Part shown: positions 17,758 to 26,423 of the stretch, in pieces
How positions within the stretch are numbered: the stretch's first letter is position 1
Layout: each line of letters begins with the position of its first letter
NCBI GenBank assembly: GCA_016744115.1
Contig: JADGEZ010000014.1
Coordinates: 1 to 50,789, forward strand
Reading direction: 5' to 3'
Source of the DNA: Sulfurimonas sp.
Lineage (GTDB): Bacteria; Campylobacterota; Campylobacteria; Campylobacterales; Sulfurimonadaceae
DNA length: 50,789 nt
The notes under the pieces: model-generated
Told to the model about the DNA's origin: nothing
Databases searched by the model: none
What the model saw: only the letters and a program-made list of their open reading frames with translations
Made by a program: the position numbers and the translations under genes

Positions 17758-19149
17758 TTAAGCATTGTCTAAAATCTTTTTATCTAACTCATTGCTTCTA
17801 TCCAATAATTCTTCCAAAACTTCATCAAGGCAATCATTAGCTATTCCATACTTATCAATTTCAAGTCTTTTTACTATTGGTTCATTTTCTTCATTTTCAA
17901 ATAGATAAGCTGAGACATTATCTTTTGAAATTGCAAATTCATTTTCTTTTTTTATAGTATCTAATTTTATACAATTATTGATTTCATTTAATATATAATC
18001 ACTATTCGTTGTCACTAAAACTTTTACACCAGCATTTGATAACATCACAATAAATTTTGCCATTTGAATTTGAGCTTTTACTTGCAAGTGTGCTTCTGGT
18101 TCTTCTATTACAAAAAAAGTTTTTGTAATATCTTTTATATTTTTTAAAAAAAGTACAAAAGCCAATGTTTCTAATGTAGCAGAAGATGCTAAATGCAAGT
18201 CTAAATTTATTCCACCAACTTCTAGGTAATAACTCGTATAATCTTGTTCATTTCTTGTCTCTTTAATTTTACCTTGAATAATATTTTTTTCTAAAAAACT
18301 TACTAAATAACTAGATTTTTCATAAGTATTATTCTGTGAAAACAGCTTAGAATCCATTTTCATCTCATCAATATTTCCAGTCTTAATTTCTGCAAATGTC
18401 TGAATAAAATCAATAGTTGGTTCACCCAATCTAGTAGAACTTACTTGATCTATAAGCTTATCGCTAAGTATTCCAGTATAGATTTGATCTATAGTCAAAA
18501 CAAAGCCTGCCCTTGAAACTGGAAAATAGTAGGATGAGTTGTACTTATTTAATTTATTATATAAATCATCTAAAAAGAAATTAATTATAGTATTGATTAT
18601 TTTATACTTAAGCTCTTCATTGTCTTCTTCAAAGTGTGCTAAGGGAACTGAAAAGGTGATTGACAAGTAGTCTTTATCAAAAATATTCATCATATTTTTA
18701 ATATATAATTTTTTTAAAATTTCTTCAGAGAGATTAAAACTAGCGTTAATTTTTTTAGTTAATTCCTTTAATAATAGATCAACTATATCCTTAAAAAACA
18801 CAACTAATCTTTCATCCTCTTTATTTATAAAAATTTTTAATATTGCGTATTCTTCATCTATCCATTCATTATAATCAATTTGTCTCTCTTCTGTTAGCTC
18901 TCTTTTTAAAGACAATATATACTCAATTTCATTTTTATATTGCTGTTGAACTTTTTTAGAAATAAATGCTTCAAATCTCGAAAACATTCCGTAGTCATCT
19001 TTTAAATTAGCAACTTCTTTATAAAACTCATAAATAACATGAGCCATATAACTCTTGTGAGTAGAATTTTCTCCTACAAAAAGAGTTAAGTTTTTTACTT
19101 CAATTTCTGCCTCTTTTATCCTTGCTAGATTTTCTACCTTAAGTTTCAT
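17758..19149 (-). CDS. AAA/OLD-like ATPase with degenerate Walker A, inserted in the hom operon
   Basis: This 463-residue protein is an SMC/ABC-style AAA ATPase (AAA_15/AAA_21 group). The P-loop region reads LFVGENSTHKSYMA near residues 23-36: the usual glycine before K-S is histidine, so binding may be weakened. The Walker B and D-loop are intact as FFVIEEPEAHLQ near 338-349, followed by LVTTNSDYILNEINN. A long helical arm fills residues 60-250. No TOPRIM or nuclease domain is present. It starts 2 bases after the aminotransferase stop and ends 92 bases before hom, and it is more AT-rich than both, so it looks inserted. Possible roles are phage defence or DNA repair; neither is shown. Confidence 0.75.
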   Translation of the reverse strand: MKLKVENLARIKEAEIEVKNLTLFVGENSTHKSYMAHVIYEFYKEVANLKDDYGMFSRFEAFISKKVQQQYKNEIEYILSLKRELTEERQIDYNEWIDEEYAILKIFINKEDERLVVFFKDIVDLLLKELTKKINASFNLSEEILKKLYIKNMMNIFDKDYLSITFSVPLAHFEEDNEELKYKIINTIINFFLDDLYNKLNKYNSSYYFPVSRAGFVLTIDQIYTGILSDKLIDQVSSTRLGEPTIDFIQTFAEIKTGNIDEMKMDSKLFSQNNTYEKSSYLVSFLEKNIIQGKIKETRNEQDYTSYYLEVGGINLDLHLASSATLETLAFVLFLKNIKDITKTFFVIEEPEAHLQVKAQIQMAKFIVMLSNAGVKVLVTTNSDYILNEINNCIKLDTIKKENEFAISKDNVSAYLFENEENEPIVKRLEIDKYGIANDCLDEVLEELLDRSNELDKKILDNA

Positions 19150-19151
19150 AA

Positions 19152-20372
19152 CTATCTTTTCTCTTCTTGAACTTTTTTCAAAAACGCTTTTACATTTTTA
19201 GCAGCTTGACGGATTCTGTTGTCATTTTCTATAAGTGCTATACGAACATAACCCTCTCCATAAGCACCAAAACCAATTCCAGGGGCAACACACACACCTG
19301 CTTCAACAAGAAGTCTTTTTGAAAATTCTAATGAGCCTAGATGTTCTACGCATTGGGGTATTTTTGCCCAAATGAACATACTTGCCTCATTTTTTTGGAT
19401 TTTCCAACCAGCTCTTTGAAAACTCTCTATAAAAACACCTTGACGATGCTTGTATTTTTGAGTAATATCACGGACACATTGCTGGTCTCCATTGAGGGCA
19501 ACGGTAGCTGCGACTTGGATAGGGGTAAACATCCCATAGTCTAACCACGACTTTATCTTTTGTAAAGCACCTATGAGTTTAGTATTTCCAACAAAGAAAC
19601 CTACACGCCAGCCAGCCATATTATAAGATTTAGAGAGTGTAAATGACTCTACTGCCACATCTTTAGCTCCCTTTACACTCATAACTGAAGGTGTTACATA
19701 ACCATCAAAAGTGATGTCACCATAAGCAATATCTGAAATAATATAAAATCTTTTCTCTTTTGCCATTGCAACTAAACGAACATAAAACTCTTGTGTAACA
19801 GTTACCGTTGTAGGATTGTGAGGAAAATTTACTAAAACATATTTTGGTTGTGGTGATGATTCTTTAAAAACGCGGTCTAAATCTTCAAAAAATTTATCTT
19901 CATTGAGTCTATATTTTTCATCAAACTCTATACCAAATTTTACAACATTACCACCTGCTAAGATAAAAGAAAACTCATGGATTGGATAGGTTGGGTCTGG
20001 GACAACAGCAACATCTCCAGGGTTTGTTATGGCATAAGTGAGATGTGCGTAACCCTCTTTTGAACCCATAGTTGCTACACATTCAGTCTCAGGATCTAAA
20101 ATACAGTCGTATCTTCTTTCATACCAGTCAGCAATAGCTTGTAATAATTTTGGAATACCTTTTGAAACTGAGTAGCCATGTGTTTTAGTTTTTTCAGCAG
20201 ATTCTACAAGTTTGGCACGAATATGCTCAGGTGTATCACCATCAGGGTTTCCCATAGAAAAATCAATAACATCAGCACCCGCTCGACGCTCTTTCATTTT
20301 CAATTCATTTACCTCAGCAAAAACATACTTTGGTAGTCTTTTCATTTTATCAAATTGAATTTCATCAAACAT
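19152..20372 (-). CDS. PLP-dependent aminotransferase, class I/II (AlaC/DapL-like)
   Basis: This 406-residue fold-type I aminotransferase has the PLP lysine in SFTLSKSYNMAGWRVGF (K248). Other marks are DFSMGNPDGDTPEHI near residues 37-51, PDPTYPIHEF, NFPHNPT near 182-188, and a C-terminal RIALIEN arginine that binds the substrate carboxylate. Relatives are annotated as alanine, aspartate or LL-diaminopimelate aminotransferase. In Campylobacterota it is usually the gene just before hom, which suggests a role in aspartate-family amino acids. The exact substrate is open. Confidence 0.88.
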   Translation of the reverse strand: MFDEIQFDKMKRLPKYVFAEVNELKMKERRAGADVIDFSMGNPDGDTPEHIRAKLVESAEKTKTHGYSVSKGIPKLLQAIADWYERRYDCILDPETECVATMGSKEGYAHLTYAITNPGDVAVVPDPTYPIHEFSFILAGGNVVKFGIEFDEKYRLNEDKFFEDLDRVFKESSPQPKYVLVNFPHNPTTVTVTQEFYVRLVAMAKEKRFYIISDIAYGDITFDGYVTPSVMSVKGAKDVAVESFTLSKSYNMAGWRVGFFVGNTKLIGALQKIKSWLDYGMFTPIQVAATVALNGDQQCVRDITQKYKHRQGVFIESFQRAGWKIQKNEASMFIWAKIPQCVEHLGSLEFSKRLLVEAGVCVAPGIGFGAYGEGYVRIALIENDNRIRQAAKNVKAFLKKVQEEKR

Positions 20373-20397
20373 ATTTATTTAGCCTTTACTTTATTTA

Positions 20398-21249
20398 TTA
20401 TCTTGAACCACTCGGTTCTAATACTAGTTTATCTCTCACATTTTTAAGTGTGTACATATCTGCAATTTTGATATATTTTGCATTATTAGGCATCACAAGA
20501 AAGAGCGTTCTTGTGATTTTATCTTTTTTTATCACTTCTAATAAATGCAAATACTGATTATAGTAACTTATCTCAGGATACCATCTATCTCTGTAAGAAC
20601 TTTTAATCCGAAGATTACTTATTTTTTGTACATCTAGCCAGTGTGCGTATAAAGATCTTTTTAGTTTTAATTCTTCTTTTTCTACTAAGCTTGGCACATT
20701 AAGATAAGCCGAACTTGTGTCTATACTATATTCCCATGAAGTATCAGAATGTTTTACTATATCTATGATACTTGCACCACTTTTTTTGAGTTCATCTTGC
20801 AAAATCAATGGATCAGTTGCGTATTCGGATTTTAGAGAGATGCTCCATGTAAACTCACTTGAGTCGAGATGAGACTTTGTTGTTACATACCTATAATAAC
20901 CTATATTCCTTAAAGTATCTCCCATTATTTTTACAAAAAATAGAGGGGATGCACTTGTTTTAAAACTTAGATTTAACTCTTGAGGTTTTTTAAAAAAAAG
21001 ATTTAGAAGACCGTTTGTTTTTAAGGTTTGCACTACTTTAACAACATCAACTCTCTTTTGTTGATAAAATTTTTTTTCTGGTGTAAATATTAATTTTATA
21101 AAGTCTTTATTTTTTTTATATGCTTTTTCATCAATAAATTTTTTTATTTTAAGTGTCAATAAACTATCGACTCCAACTGCTTCAAGGTTTTGATTTTGTG
21201 ATAAAAGAATAGACGTAAAAAATAAAAATACACTCAGTATCTTTACCAT
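20398..21249 (-). CDS. Exported protein of unknown function
   Basis: This 283-residue protein begins with a signal-peptide-like stretch (MVKILSVFLFFTSILLSQNQ) and is lysine-rich after it. There are no cysteines and no other hydrophobic segment, so a soluble periplasmic protein is likely. I do not recognise a domain. It overlaps the upstream single-TM gene by 7 bases, and the two probably act together at the cell envelope. Confidence 0.65.
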   Translation of the reverse strand: MVKILSVFLFFTSILLSQNQNLEAVGVDSLLTLKIKKFIDEKAYKKNKDFIKLIFTPEKKFYQQKRVDVVKVVQTLKTNGLLNLFFKKPQELNLSFKTSASPLFFVKIMGDTLRNIGYYRYVTTKSHLDSSEFTWSISLKSEYATDPLILQDELKKSGASIIDIVKHSDTSWEYSIDTSSAYLNVPSLVEKEELKLKRSLYAHWLDVQKISNLRIKSSYRDRWYPEISYYNQYLHLLEVIKKDKITRTLFLVMPNNAKYIKIADMYTLKNVRDKLVLEPSGSR

Positions 21250-22085
21250 TTATGACCTTTATTCAAATCCTTAAACTCTATAATTGTTATTTTTTGAAAT
21301 TTCCCATTTACATATTTGAACCGCATATTTTGATCAGATTTGAAAACTTTTACTTCACCATTTATCTCTAGTTTCGTAGTGCCCTTACCAAATAATAAAA
21401 GCCAGTTCTTGCTTGTATCTAAAGAAAATTTATTTTTTAAAGTTTTTTGATACTTTTGATTTGTCTGGATGTCGATATATCCTATCCATAGTTTATTTTT
21501 TGGCAGAATTTTGAGTGAGTGTATCACTTGAGAAGCATCTATTTGCTTACTCATATTTATATCTAATGATTTTAATTTCAGTAACTCTTGAGTAATGTTT
21601 TTATCATCTCCACCAAGTAAATCTTTTGTTTCATTTTGATCTACTACAAGGGCTAAATCATTTTTTGGCAGCATTTCTACTTTTTTGTGTGCATCTTCAA
21701 TCTTTGTATTATCAATTATCACAGCCATCTCTTCTAAAGAATTGAGATATATAAATGTATAGTATACAAAAGACGAAAAAATTAAAATAAAAATAAAAGA
21801 AGAAAGTACTGTATTATTTTTTTTCTTCTTTGCTACTATAAAAACTTTTTTTTCTTCATCAAACTTGGCTTCTTCTTGAAAGTATTCTGTTGCTTTTACT
21901 TTTAGTTCTTCTAAATCAAGTCCATAAGTTTTCTCAATAATAGACACAAAACCAAAAAACTGCACACTCTGTAAGTCTTCAAATGATTCATGAATTAAGG
22001 CCTGTGCAAATTCCCTTGATATATGAGTATCTCCATGTATTTTTTGCGCACCTATGTCTCTTAGTCTCTGTAAGTTATTGTCCAT
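21243..22085 (-). CDS. Single-TM envelope protein with RodZ-like layout
   Basis: The 280 residues comprise a cytoplasmic N-terminal helical domain (residues 1-90, with GDTHISREFAQALI and YGLDLEELKVKATEYF), one membrane helix near 95-117 (SSFIFILIFSSFVYYTFIYL), and a periplasmic domain whose end (KNWLLLFGKGTTKLEINGEV) resembles the beta-rich tail of RodZ. The layout suggests a RodZ-like link between cytoskeleton and cell wall, but the N-terminus is not a clear helix-turn-helix. It overlaps rlmB by one base (TAATG) and the next gene by 7 bases. Confidence 0.6.
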   Translation of the reverse strand: MDNNLQRLRDIGAQKIHGDTHISREFAQALIHESFEDLQSVQFFGFVSIIEKTYGLDLEELKVKATEYFQEEAKFDEEKKVFIVAKKKKNNTVLSSFIFILIFSSFVYYTFIYLNSLEEMAVIIDNTKIEDAHKKVEMLPKNDLALVVDQNETKDLLGGDDKNITQELLKLKSLDINMSKQIDASQVIHSLKILPKNKLWIGYIDIQTNQKYQKTLKNKFSLDTSKNWLLLFGKGTTKLEINGEVKVFKSDQNMRFKYVNGKFQKITIIEFKDLNKGHKW

Positions 22086-22771
22086 TAATTACTCCCTCTC
22101 ATTCTATCCATCAAAATTGCACCCGCTACACTTACATTAAGTGAGTCAAATTCATGAGCCATCTCTATGCTTACTACTTCATCTAGTTTTGAAATGACAC
22201 GAGAACTTAAACCTTCACCTTCACTTCCTAAGACCAATACTCTCTTTTGAGCTACGCTAACATCTCTTATATCTTTTGCACCCATTGTAGCTCCATAAGT
22301 AGTAAAACCTGACATTTTGAAATCATTTAAAACATCATGTACATTTTGCTCTATCGCAAAGGGCATATCAAACAAAGCCCCTGTACTAGAGCGTGTAATA
22401 CCATCAAATGGCAATTGTTTAACACCACAAGCGATAATTCCATCCACGCCAAGTGCATAAGCTGAACGCACAATCGCTCCGATGTTTCCAACATCAGTTA
22501 GCCCTGATAGAACTAAGACAAATTTTTTTGATAAGAACAATTGATAAGTGTATGGCTTATAGTCGCTTACCTCTGCCAAAAAACCTTGATGTGAAGCATT
22601 TTTACACATTTTTTGTGCTGCTTCATTTGGAATACGCTTTACTTCAAAGCCCATTTTCATCAAACGAGAGTATTCTTTCTTCTCTATCTCTTTTACAAGG
22701 TAGAGAATTTTAATCATCTGAGGATAGTTATTTATTAAATAATATATTGGTTGTTTTGCATAGATTAACAT
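22085..22771 (-). CDS. rlmB: 23S rRNA 2'-O-methyltransferase, SpoU/TrmH family (RlmB-like)
   Basis: This 228-residue SPOUT methyltransferase has the three family motifs: LSGLTDVGNIGAIVRSAYAL near residues 89-108 (motif 1, with N and R catalytic), VLVLGSEGEGLSS near 178-190 (motif 2) and LNVSVAGAILM near 211-221 (motif 3). The N-terminal part is the L30e-like RNA-binding domain, which suits RlmB (Gm2251 in 23S rRNA) better than TrmH. Target assignment is from the family, not proven. A possible second start, M19 (MIKILYLVK), would give a shorter protein. Confidence 0.88.
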   Translation of the reverse strand: MLIYAKQPIYYLINNYPQMIKILYLVKEIEKKEYSRLMKMGFEVKRIPNEAAQKMCKNASHQGFLAEVSDYKPYTYQLFLSKKFVLVLSGLTDVGNIGAIVRSAYALGVDGIIACGVKQLPFDGITRSSTGALFDMPFAIEQNVHDVLNDFKMSGFTTYGATMGAKDIRDVSVAQKRVLVLGSEGEGLSSRVISKLDEVVSIEMAHEFDSLNVSVAGAILMDRMRGSN

Positions 22772-22820
22772 GAGAGCAATTCTAGCTAAAAAAAGTTAAA
22801 ATAAGGCAATTTATAAAATT

Positions 22821-23636
22821 TTATAAAGATAAGAGTCTGTTATAGCACTCTTTAGTGTTTTCTGAAGTAATTTTACAGATAAGTTTCGCCTGTACTTTCT
22901 TTGGTAAATCAAGTGCTAAAACATCATTTTCACTAATCGCTGATATTTCATGCTTCTTAGATCCCCTTAAAACCACTACCCACTCACCTTTAAAGTTTTT
23001 ATCAAGTTTTTTTAAAACTTCTTGGGCTGTTCCGTGAACATATCGTTGAAATTTTTTTGTAAGTTCTTTTGCTAAAAAGATTTCTCTTCTTGGCGAGGCT
23101 ATTTTAATCTCAAGTAAGAGCTTTTCCAAACGATGAGGAGATTCATACAGTATAGTCGTAAAACCATTATTTAAAGCTTCTTGTAAACCAGCACTACGAG
23201 AATCACCTTTATGATCTAAAAAACCAAAAAAAAGCATTTTAGTCTCAACAAAACCACTCGCTACAAAAGCAGTTAAAAGTGCGTTTGCTCCAGGGAGGAC
23301 ATCGTACTCTATATTATTATCTATGGCGTAACGCACCAAAATTTGACCAGGGTCACTTACTCCTGGCATTCCAGCATCACTGACATAAACAATATTTTCT
23401 TCGAAAAATGAGGGTTCTAGTGCTTGTACAAAAGATTTTTCATTGTGTGAATGTAAAGAGATGAATTTTTGGTTTTCTTTAAAAGCAGTACTATAACGCT
23501 CTTTTAAAATATGAATGAGTTTTTTTGTAACACGAGTATCTTCGCAAAGGAGTATATCAGCATCACTTAGAACTTCAATAGCCCTAAGTGACATATCGCC
23601 TATATTTCCAATGGGAGTTGGAACGAGGCTTAACAA
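22821..23636 (-). CDS. rsmI: 16S rRNA C1402 2'-O-ribose methyltransferase
   Basis: RsmI methylates the ribose of C1402 in the ribosomal P site. Marks seen: SLVPTPIGNIGDMSLRAIEV at the start, ADILLCEDTR, YVSDAGMPGVSDPG, LPGANALLTAFVASGF and ILYESPHRL. I choose the TTG at 23636 because it is directly followed by the conserved SLVPTPIGN. Starting further upstream would place about 54 nonconserved residues inside the rpmE gene. With this start the gene begins 7 bases after the rpmE stop. The product has 271 residues, typical for the family. Confidence 0.93.
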   Translation of the reverse strand: MLSLVPTPIGNIGDMSLRAIEVLSDADILLCEDTRVTKKLIHILKERYSTAFKENQKFISLHSHNEKSFVQALEPSFFEENIVYVSDAGMPGVSDPGQILVRYAIDNNIEYDVLPGANALLTAFVASGFVETKMLFFGFLDHKGDSRSAGLQEALNNGFTTILYESPHRLEKLLLEIKIASPRREIFLAKELTKKFQRYVHGTAQEVLKKLDKNFKGEWVVVLRGSKKHEISAISENDVLALDLPKKVQAKLICKITSENTKECYNRLLSL

Positions 23637-23643
23637 GGTTTTA

Positions 23644-23844
23644 CTATTTTTTAGCGTAACGAGCGTTAAATTTCTCGATTCTACCAGCAGTATCAACCAT
23701 TCTTTCACTTCCTGTAAAGAAAGGATGACATTCAGAACAGATATCAATTTTGAGTGTGTCTTGAACCGCTTTGTTCTCAAAGCTATTTCCACATGCACAT
23801 GTTACTGCACAAGTTACAAATTCTGGGTGTAATTCTTTTTTCAT
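23644..23844 (-). CDS. rpmE: 50S ribosomal protein L31
   Basis: This 66-residue L31 begins [20 protein letters not shown] and has a second cysteine pair in [11 protein letters not shown]. It is therefore the zinc-binding (C+) form that typically gives way to a C- paralogue under zinc limitation. [18 protein letters not shown] closes the protein. It is co-transcribed with rsmI, 7 bases downstream. Confidence 0.97.
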   Translation of the reverse strand: MKKELHPEFVTCAVTCACGNSFENKAVQDTLKIDICSECHPFFTGSERMVDTAGRIEKFNARYAKK

Positions 23845-23945
23845 TCTTTTGCCTTTTGCCTATCGTCTTGTGTGCGAAGGGCTATATATTTTTTAAATCC
23901 GTATGGGTGCAGATTTTGTGAAATGGGATTGTATCTAAATAAACT

Positions 23946-24629
23946 TTAAAGTAATATTTTACTCGCAACTGCTAATACTGCTGATTCAGAACGCAAAACC
24001 ATTGGAGTATCAAGTCCAAATACATCTTTACTTGCTAAAAAATGCTTCTCTTTTGGCGAAAATCCACCTTCGCATCCGATAAGTATAGTCTCTAGTGCAG
24101 AATAAGCATCTAAAGTTTTATTTGTAAAATCAAAAATTTTTGTTTGTGGAAACTCTTGCATAAAATGCTGTATATTTTCATAGCTATCAAACTCTATATA
24201 AGTGCTTCTTCCAGATTGTTGCATAGAGTTTTGTAAAATTCTATTAAAGCGTTTAAAATCAAGTTTAAAATTATTTTGGCTTCTATCGCAATGTATAAAA
24301 GAGATCTTACTCACACCTATCTCACTCAAGGATGCCAAGACTTTTTCTATGGACTTCATATCAATGATACACCAGCCTATATGGAGCTTTTTTCTTGCTG
24401 TGACATTTTTATTTTGGGATGAAACTTGTTTGAGTTCTAGGATTCTATTTTCTACAGATATTATCTCGTACTGATATAAAAAATCTATATTTGTTTTAGA
24501 ACGAAATCTAATCTTATCTCCTAGGCTATGTCGTCTCACTTTTACTAAATACTTAAAATTCTCTCCCTTTAAACTCAAATATTCACTCGGTGTTTCATCA
24601 AGCAAAAGATATATCAAAGCAACATCCAA
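23946..24629 (-). CDS. rsmE: 16S rRNA m3U1498 methyltransferase
   Basis: RsmE makes m3U1498 in 16S rRNA. The sequence shows the N-terminal PUA-like domain (GENFKYLVKVRRHSLGDKIR near residues 22-41) and the SPOUT part with HIGWCIIDMKSIEKVLASLS, QSGRSTYIEF, LIGCEGGFSPKEKHF and a terminal LRSESAVLAVASKILL. Two TTG codons can start it: 24629, and 24617, which gives MIYLLLDETPSEYL and matches the family length better. Either start lies inside the 3' end of the upstream membrane-protein gene. Confidence 0.9.
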   Translation of the reverse strand: MDVALIYLLLDETPSEYLSLKGENFKYLVKVRRHSLGDKIRFRSKTNIDFLYQYEIISVENRILELKQVSSQNKNVTARKKLHIGWCIIDMKSIEKVLASLSEIGVSKISFIHCDRSQNNFKLDFKRFNRILQNSMQQSGRSTYIEFDSYENIQHFMQEFPQTKIFDFTNKTLDAYSALETILIGCEGGFSPKEKHFLASKDVFGLDTPMVLRSESAVLAVASKILL

Positions 24630-25009
24630 GCAGAAATACTAAGCGTTAAAAATACTTCTATGCTTAGTAGAACACTTGCATACTTTTTATAGACTTCTAA
24701 ATCAGATTTTAAATACTTTAAAGTTTTCACTCTTTTAACTTCTAAAACAATGATAGCTATAGAAAAAACTATCATAATGATATTTTCAAGAGTAAATTCT
24801 AAGTGCTTAGCCGCCATCATAACTATACCCGTAAAAATAACTGCACTTATAGCAACAGAGCCTATAGGAGTAAACAAACTCATTTGCCTTTGATAATCCA
24901 CTCTTGTTTTAGCTCTAGCAAGCATCACAAAATTTAGCAAAATTACAATCAAAATTCCCACAACACTATAGTAATGTGTTACAATACTCATATCATACAT
25001 TTCATTCAT
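24614..25009 (-). CDS. Four-TM membrane protein of unknown function
   Basis: This 131-residue integral membrane protein has helices near residues 13-32, 45-66, 75-91 and 108-130, with a basic loop (LEVKRVKTLKYLKSDLEVYK) between the last two. It overlaps rsmE by up to 16 bases. Its first 11 codons (24977-25009) occur again at 26361-26393 beyond the neighbouring cassette, with one mismatch. This suggests that its original 5' end lay next to moeA. I do not recognise the family. Confidence 0.75.
   Translation of the reverse strand: MNEMYDMSIVTHYYSVVGILIVILLNFVMLARAKTRVDYQRQMSLFTPIGSVAISAVIFTGIVMMAAKHLEFTLENIIMIVFSIAIIVLEVKRVKTLKYLKSDLEVYKKYASVLLSIEVFLTLSISAWMLL
24977..25009. repeat. 33-bp direct repeat, left copy
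   Basis: The 33 bases tgttacaata...cattcat are repeated at 26361-26393 with a single difference. This copy is the present start of the four-TM gene. Together the copies bracket the two-gene cassette. Confidence 0.85.
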
Positions 25010-25030
25010 TATTTTTCCTATTTATTAGCT

Positions 25031-25696
25031 TTAGTGTTCACCATTCATATCAAATTCTATCTCTTTTTCATTTTTCAAATCAATATATTCTTTTATATTT
25101 TTTTTAATATTTTTTGTTGAAACAAAACTAAACATTTGAATTTTCTGTTTTTCTGCTTGAAAAGCTGAAACAACCCATAATAATATGAGAGATATTTGAC
25201 TATAAACACAAAAATCCATTATATACTTATAGATTACAATAGAACTTCCTATTAGCGAAAGTGTTATAGTCACCAAGCCTAATATTGCAAATACCACATA
25301 TAGCTTATATGATTTTTGTTTAAATTTATCTGCTTCTTTTGTGAACTCTAACATTTCCATATCTATTGTTGTTAAAAACTCATCATAGTTAGCAGATTGA
25401 TCTTGAATATTAATATACTGCAATATTTTAGTTTTAATAATTTGTGTACTTAATTTGTTTATATCATTTCTTAATTTAGAAATACTTTTAAATCCTATGA
25501 TTGAATCATGAAAAACAAATAAGATTGCTGATAAAATTACAAAAAATGCTTGTTCTACTCCGATTAAAATAGCAACATCAGAATTTGATTTAAGAGGAAT
25601 ATAATAGGATATACCTATAAGTATAAAAAGAGATAAAATGATATGCCATAATTTATAATCTTTGATCCAAATATTTTGATTTAATATCTCTTTCAT
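25031..25696 (-). CDS. Four-TM membrane protein of the flanked two-gene cassette
   Basis: This 221-residue protein has two pairs of membrane helices (about residues 16-33, 42-64, 130-154 and 160-178) around a cytoplasmic helical region (SKLRNDINKLSTQIIKTKIL, FTKEADKFKQKSY), with a charged tail ending EIEFDMNGEH. The pattern of paired TMs with helical linkers is like membrane effectors of defence cassettes (SLATT-like layout), but I cannot prove membership. It starts 5 bases after its partner gene ends, and both lie between the 33-bp repeats. Confidence 0.65.
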   Translation of the reverse strand: MKEILNQNIWIKDYKLWHIILSLFILIGISYYIPLKSNSDVAILIGVEQAFFVILSAILFVFHDSIIGFKSISKLRNDINKLSTQIIKTKILQYINIQDQSANYDEFLTTIDMEMLEFTKEADKFKQKSYKLYVVFAILGLVTITLSLIGSSIVIYKYIMDFCVYSQISLILLWVVSAFQAEKQKIQMFSFVSTKNIKKNIKEYIDLKNEKEIEFDMNGEH

Positions 25697-25701
25697 ATAT
25701 A

Positions 25702-26196
25702 CTAATTAAATATTTCATCAAAATGATTTTTTAAACGATCTCTTTCTTCTTGACTGTTGAAGTTAGCAATTGCTTCTACAATTCCATCATTTAAATTTTT
25801 ATCACTATACTCATATCTAAAACCATTTGTATCGTTAATCAAATAATTTATATACTCGTCTGAGTCTTTATCTTTAGGTAGCTTGTCAAATGTTATCACC
25901 TTTTTTAATACTTGTTTTGGATATTTAGAAACTAAATCATTGAGAACATTACTGTTATTATTAGCTATAATAACTTTTAAGGAAGCATTTTGTTTTTCTA
26001 AAAATTGAATAAGAGTAGGTTTGACAGAGCTATAAAATTTATCATGAAAGCTATCTGTTAGCATACAAATCTCAGTATCTGCACTTTTAATAAGTTCTTC
26101 AGTAAGGAGTTTAGCATGTTCTAGGTTAGAATTTGCGAATCTTTTATTGGTATTATTTCTTGCTGAATTTTTTACAGAACTTGTGTAATCTTGCAT
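25702..26196 (-). CDS. Soluble partner protein of the two-gene cassette (PLD-like half?)
   Basis: This 164-residue soluble protein has an alternating beta-alpha pattern: EHAKLLTEELIKSADTEICM, then MLTDSFHDKFYSSVKPTLIQ, ASLKVIIANNNSNVLNDLVS and VLKKVITFDK. The end NGFRYEYSDKN... is where phospholipase D-like proteins carry a substrate loop, but no HKD motif is present. It may be an inactive PLD-fold sensor. Asn and Lys content is high, as is usual for recently acquired genes in this clade. It is the first gene of the cassette, with Shine-Dalgarno aagga and its own promoter region (26197-26360). Confidence 0.6.
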   Translation of the reverse strand: MQDYTSSVKNSARNNTNKRFANSNLEHAKLLTEELIKSADTEICMLTDSFHDKFYSSVKPTLIQFLEKQNASLKVIIANNNSNVLNDLVSKYPKQVLKKVITFDKLPKDKDSDEYINYLINDTNGFRYEYSDKNLNDGIVEAIANFNSQEERDRLKNHFDEIFN

Positions 26197-26360
26197 GTCA
26201 TTCCTTTATATGTATGATTGAATTAATACAATATTAATTAGGATTACTGTAAAAATTTTAACCAAACTTCTACTCATTATAGTGAAAAAAACTTTAAATA
26301 ATATTTTAAAAGAAAATCAATCTGCCTTAAATAATTTTAGGGGTTTAATAAAATTAACTA

Positions 26361-26393
26361 TGTTACAATACTCATATCATAGATTTCATTCAT
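26361..26393. repeat. 33-bp direct repeat, right copy (remnant 5' end of the four-TM gene)
   Basis: Read on the minus strand it encodes MNEIYDMSIVT and then a stop. The same eleven codons start the gene at 25009, where the fourth residue is M. It lies just ahead of moeA. Confidence 0.85.
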
Positions 26394-26423
26394 AGTGAAA
26401 TTATATACAATCTGAGGTAAAGA

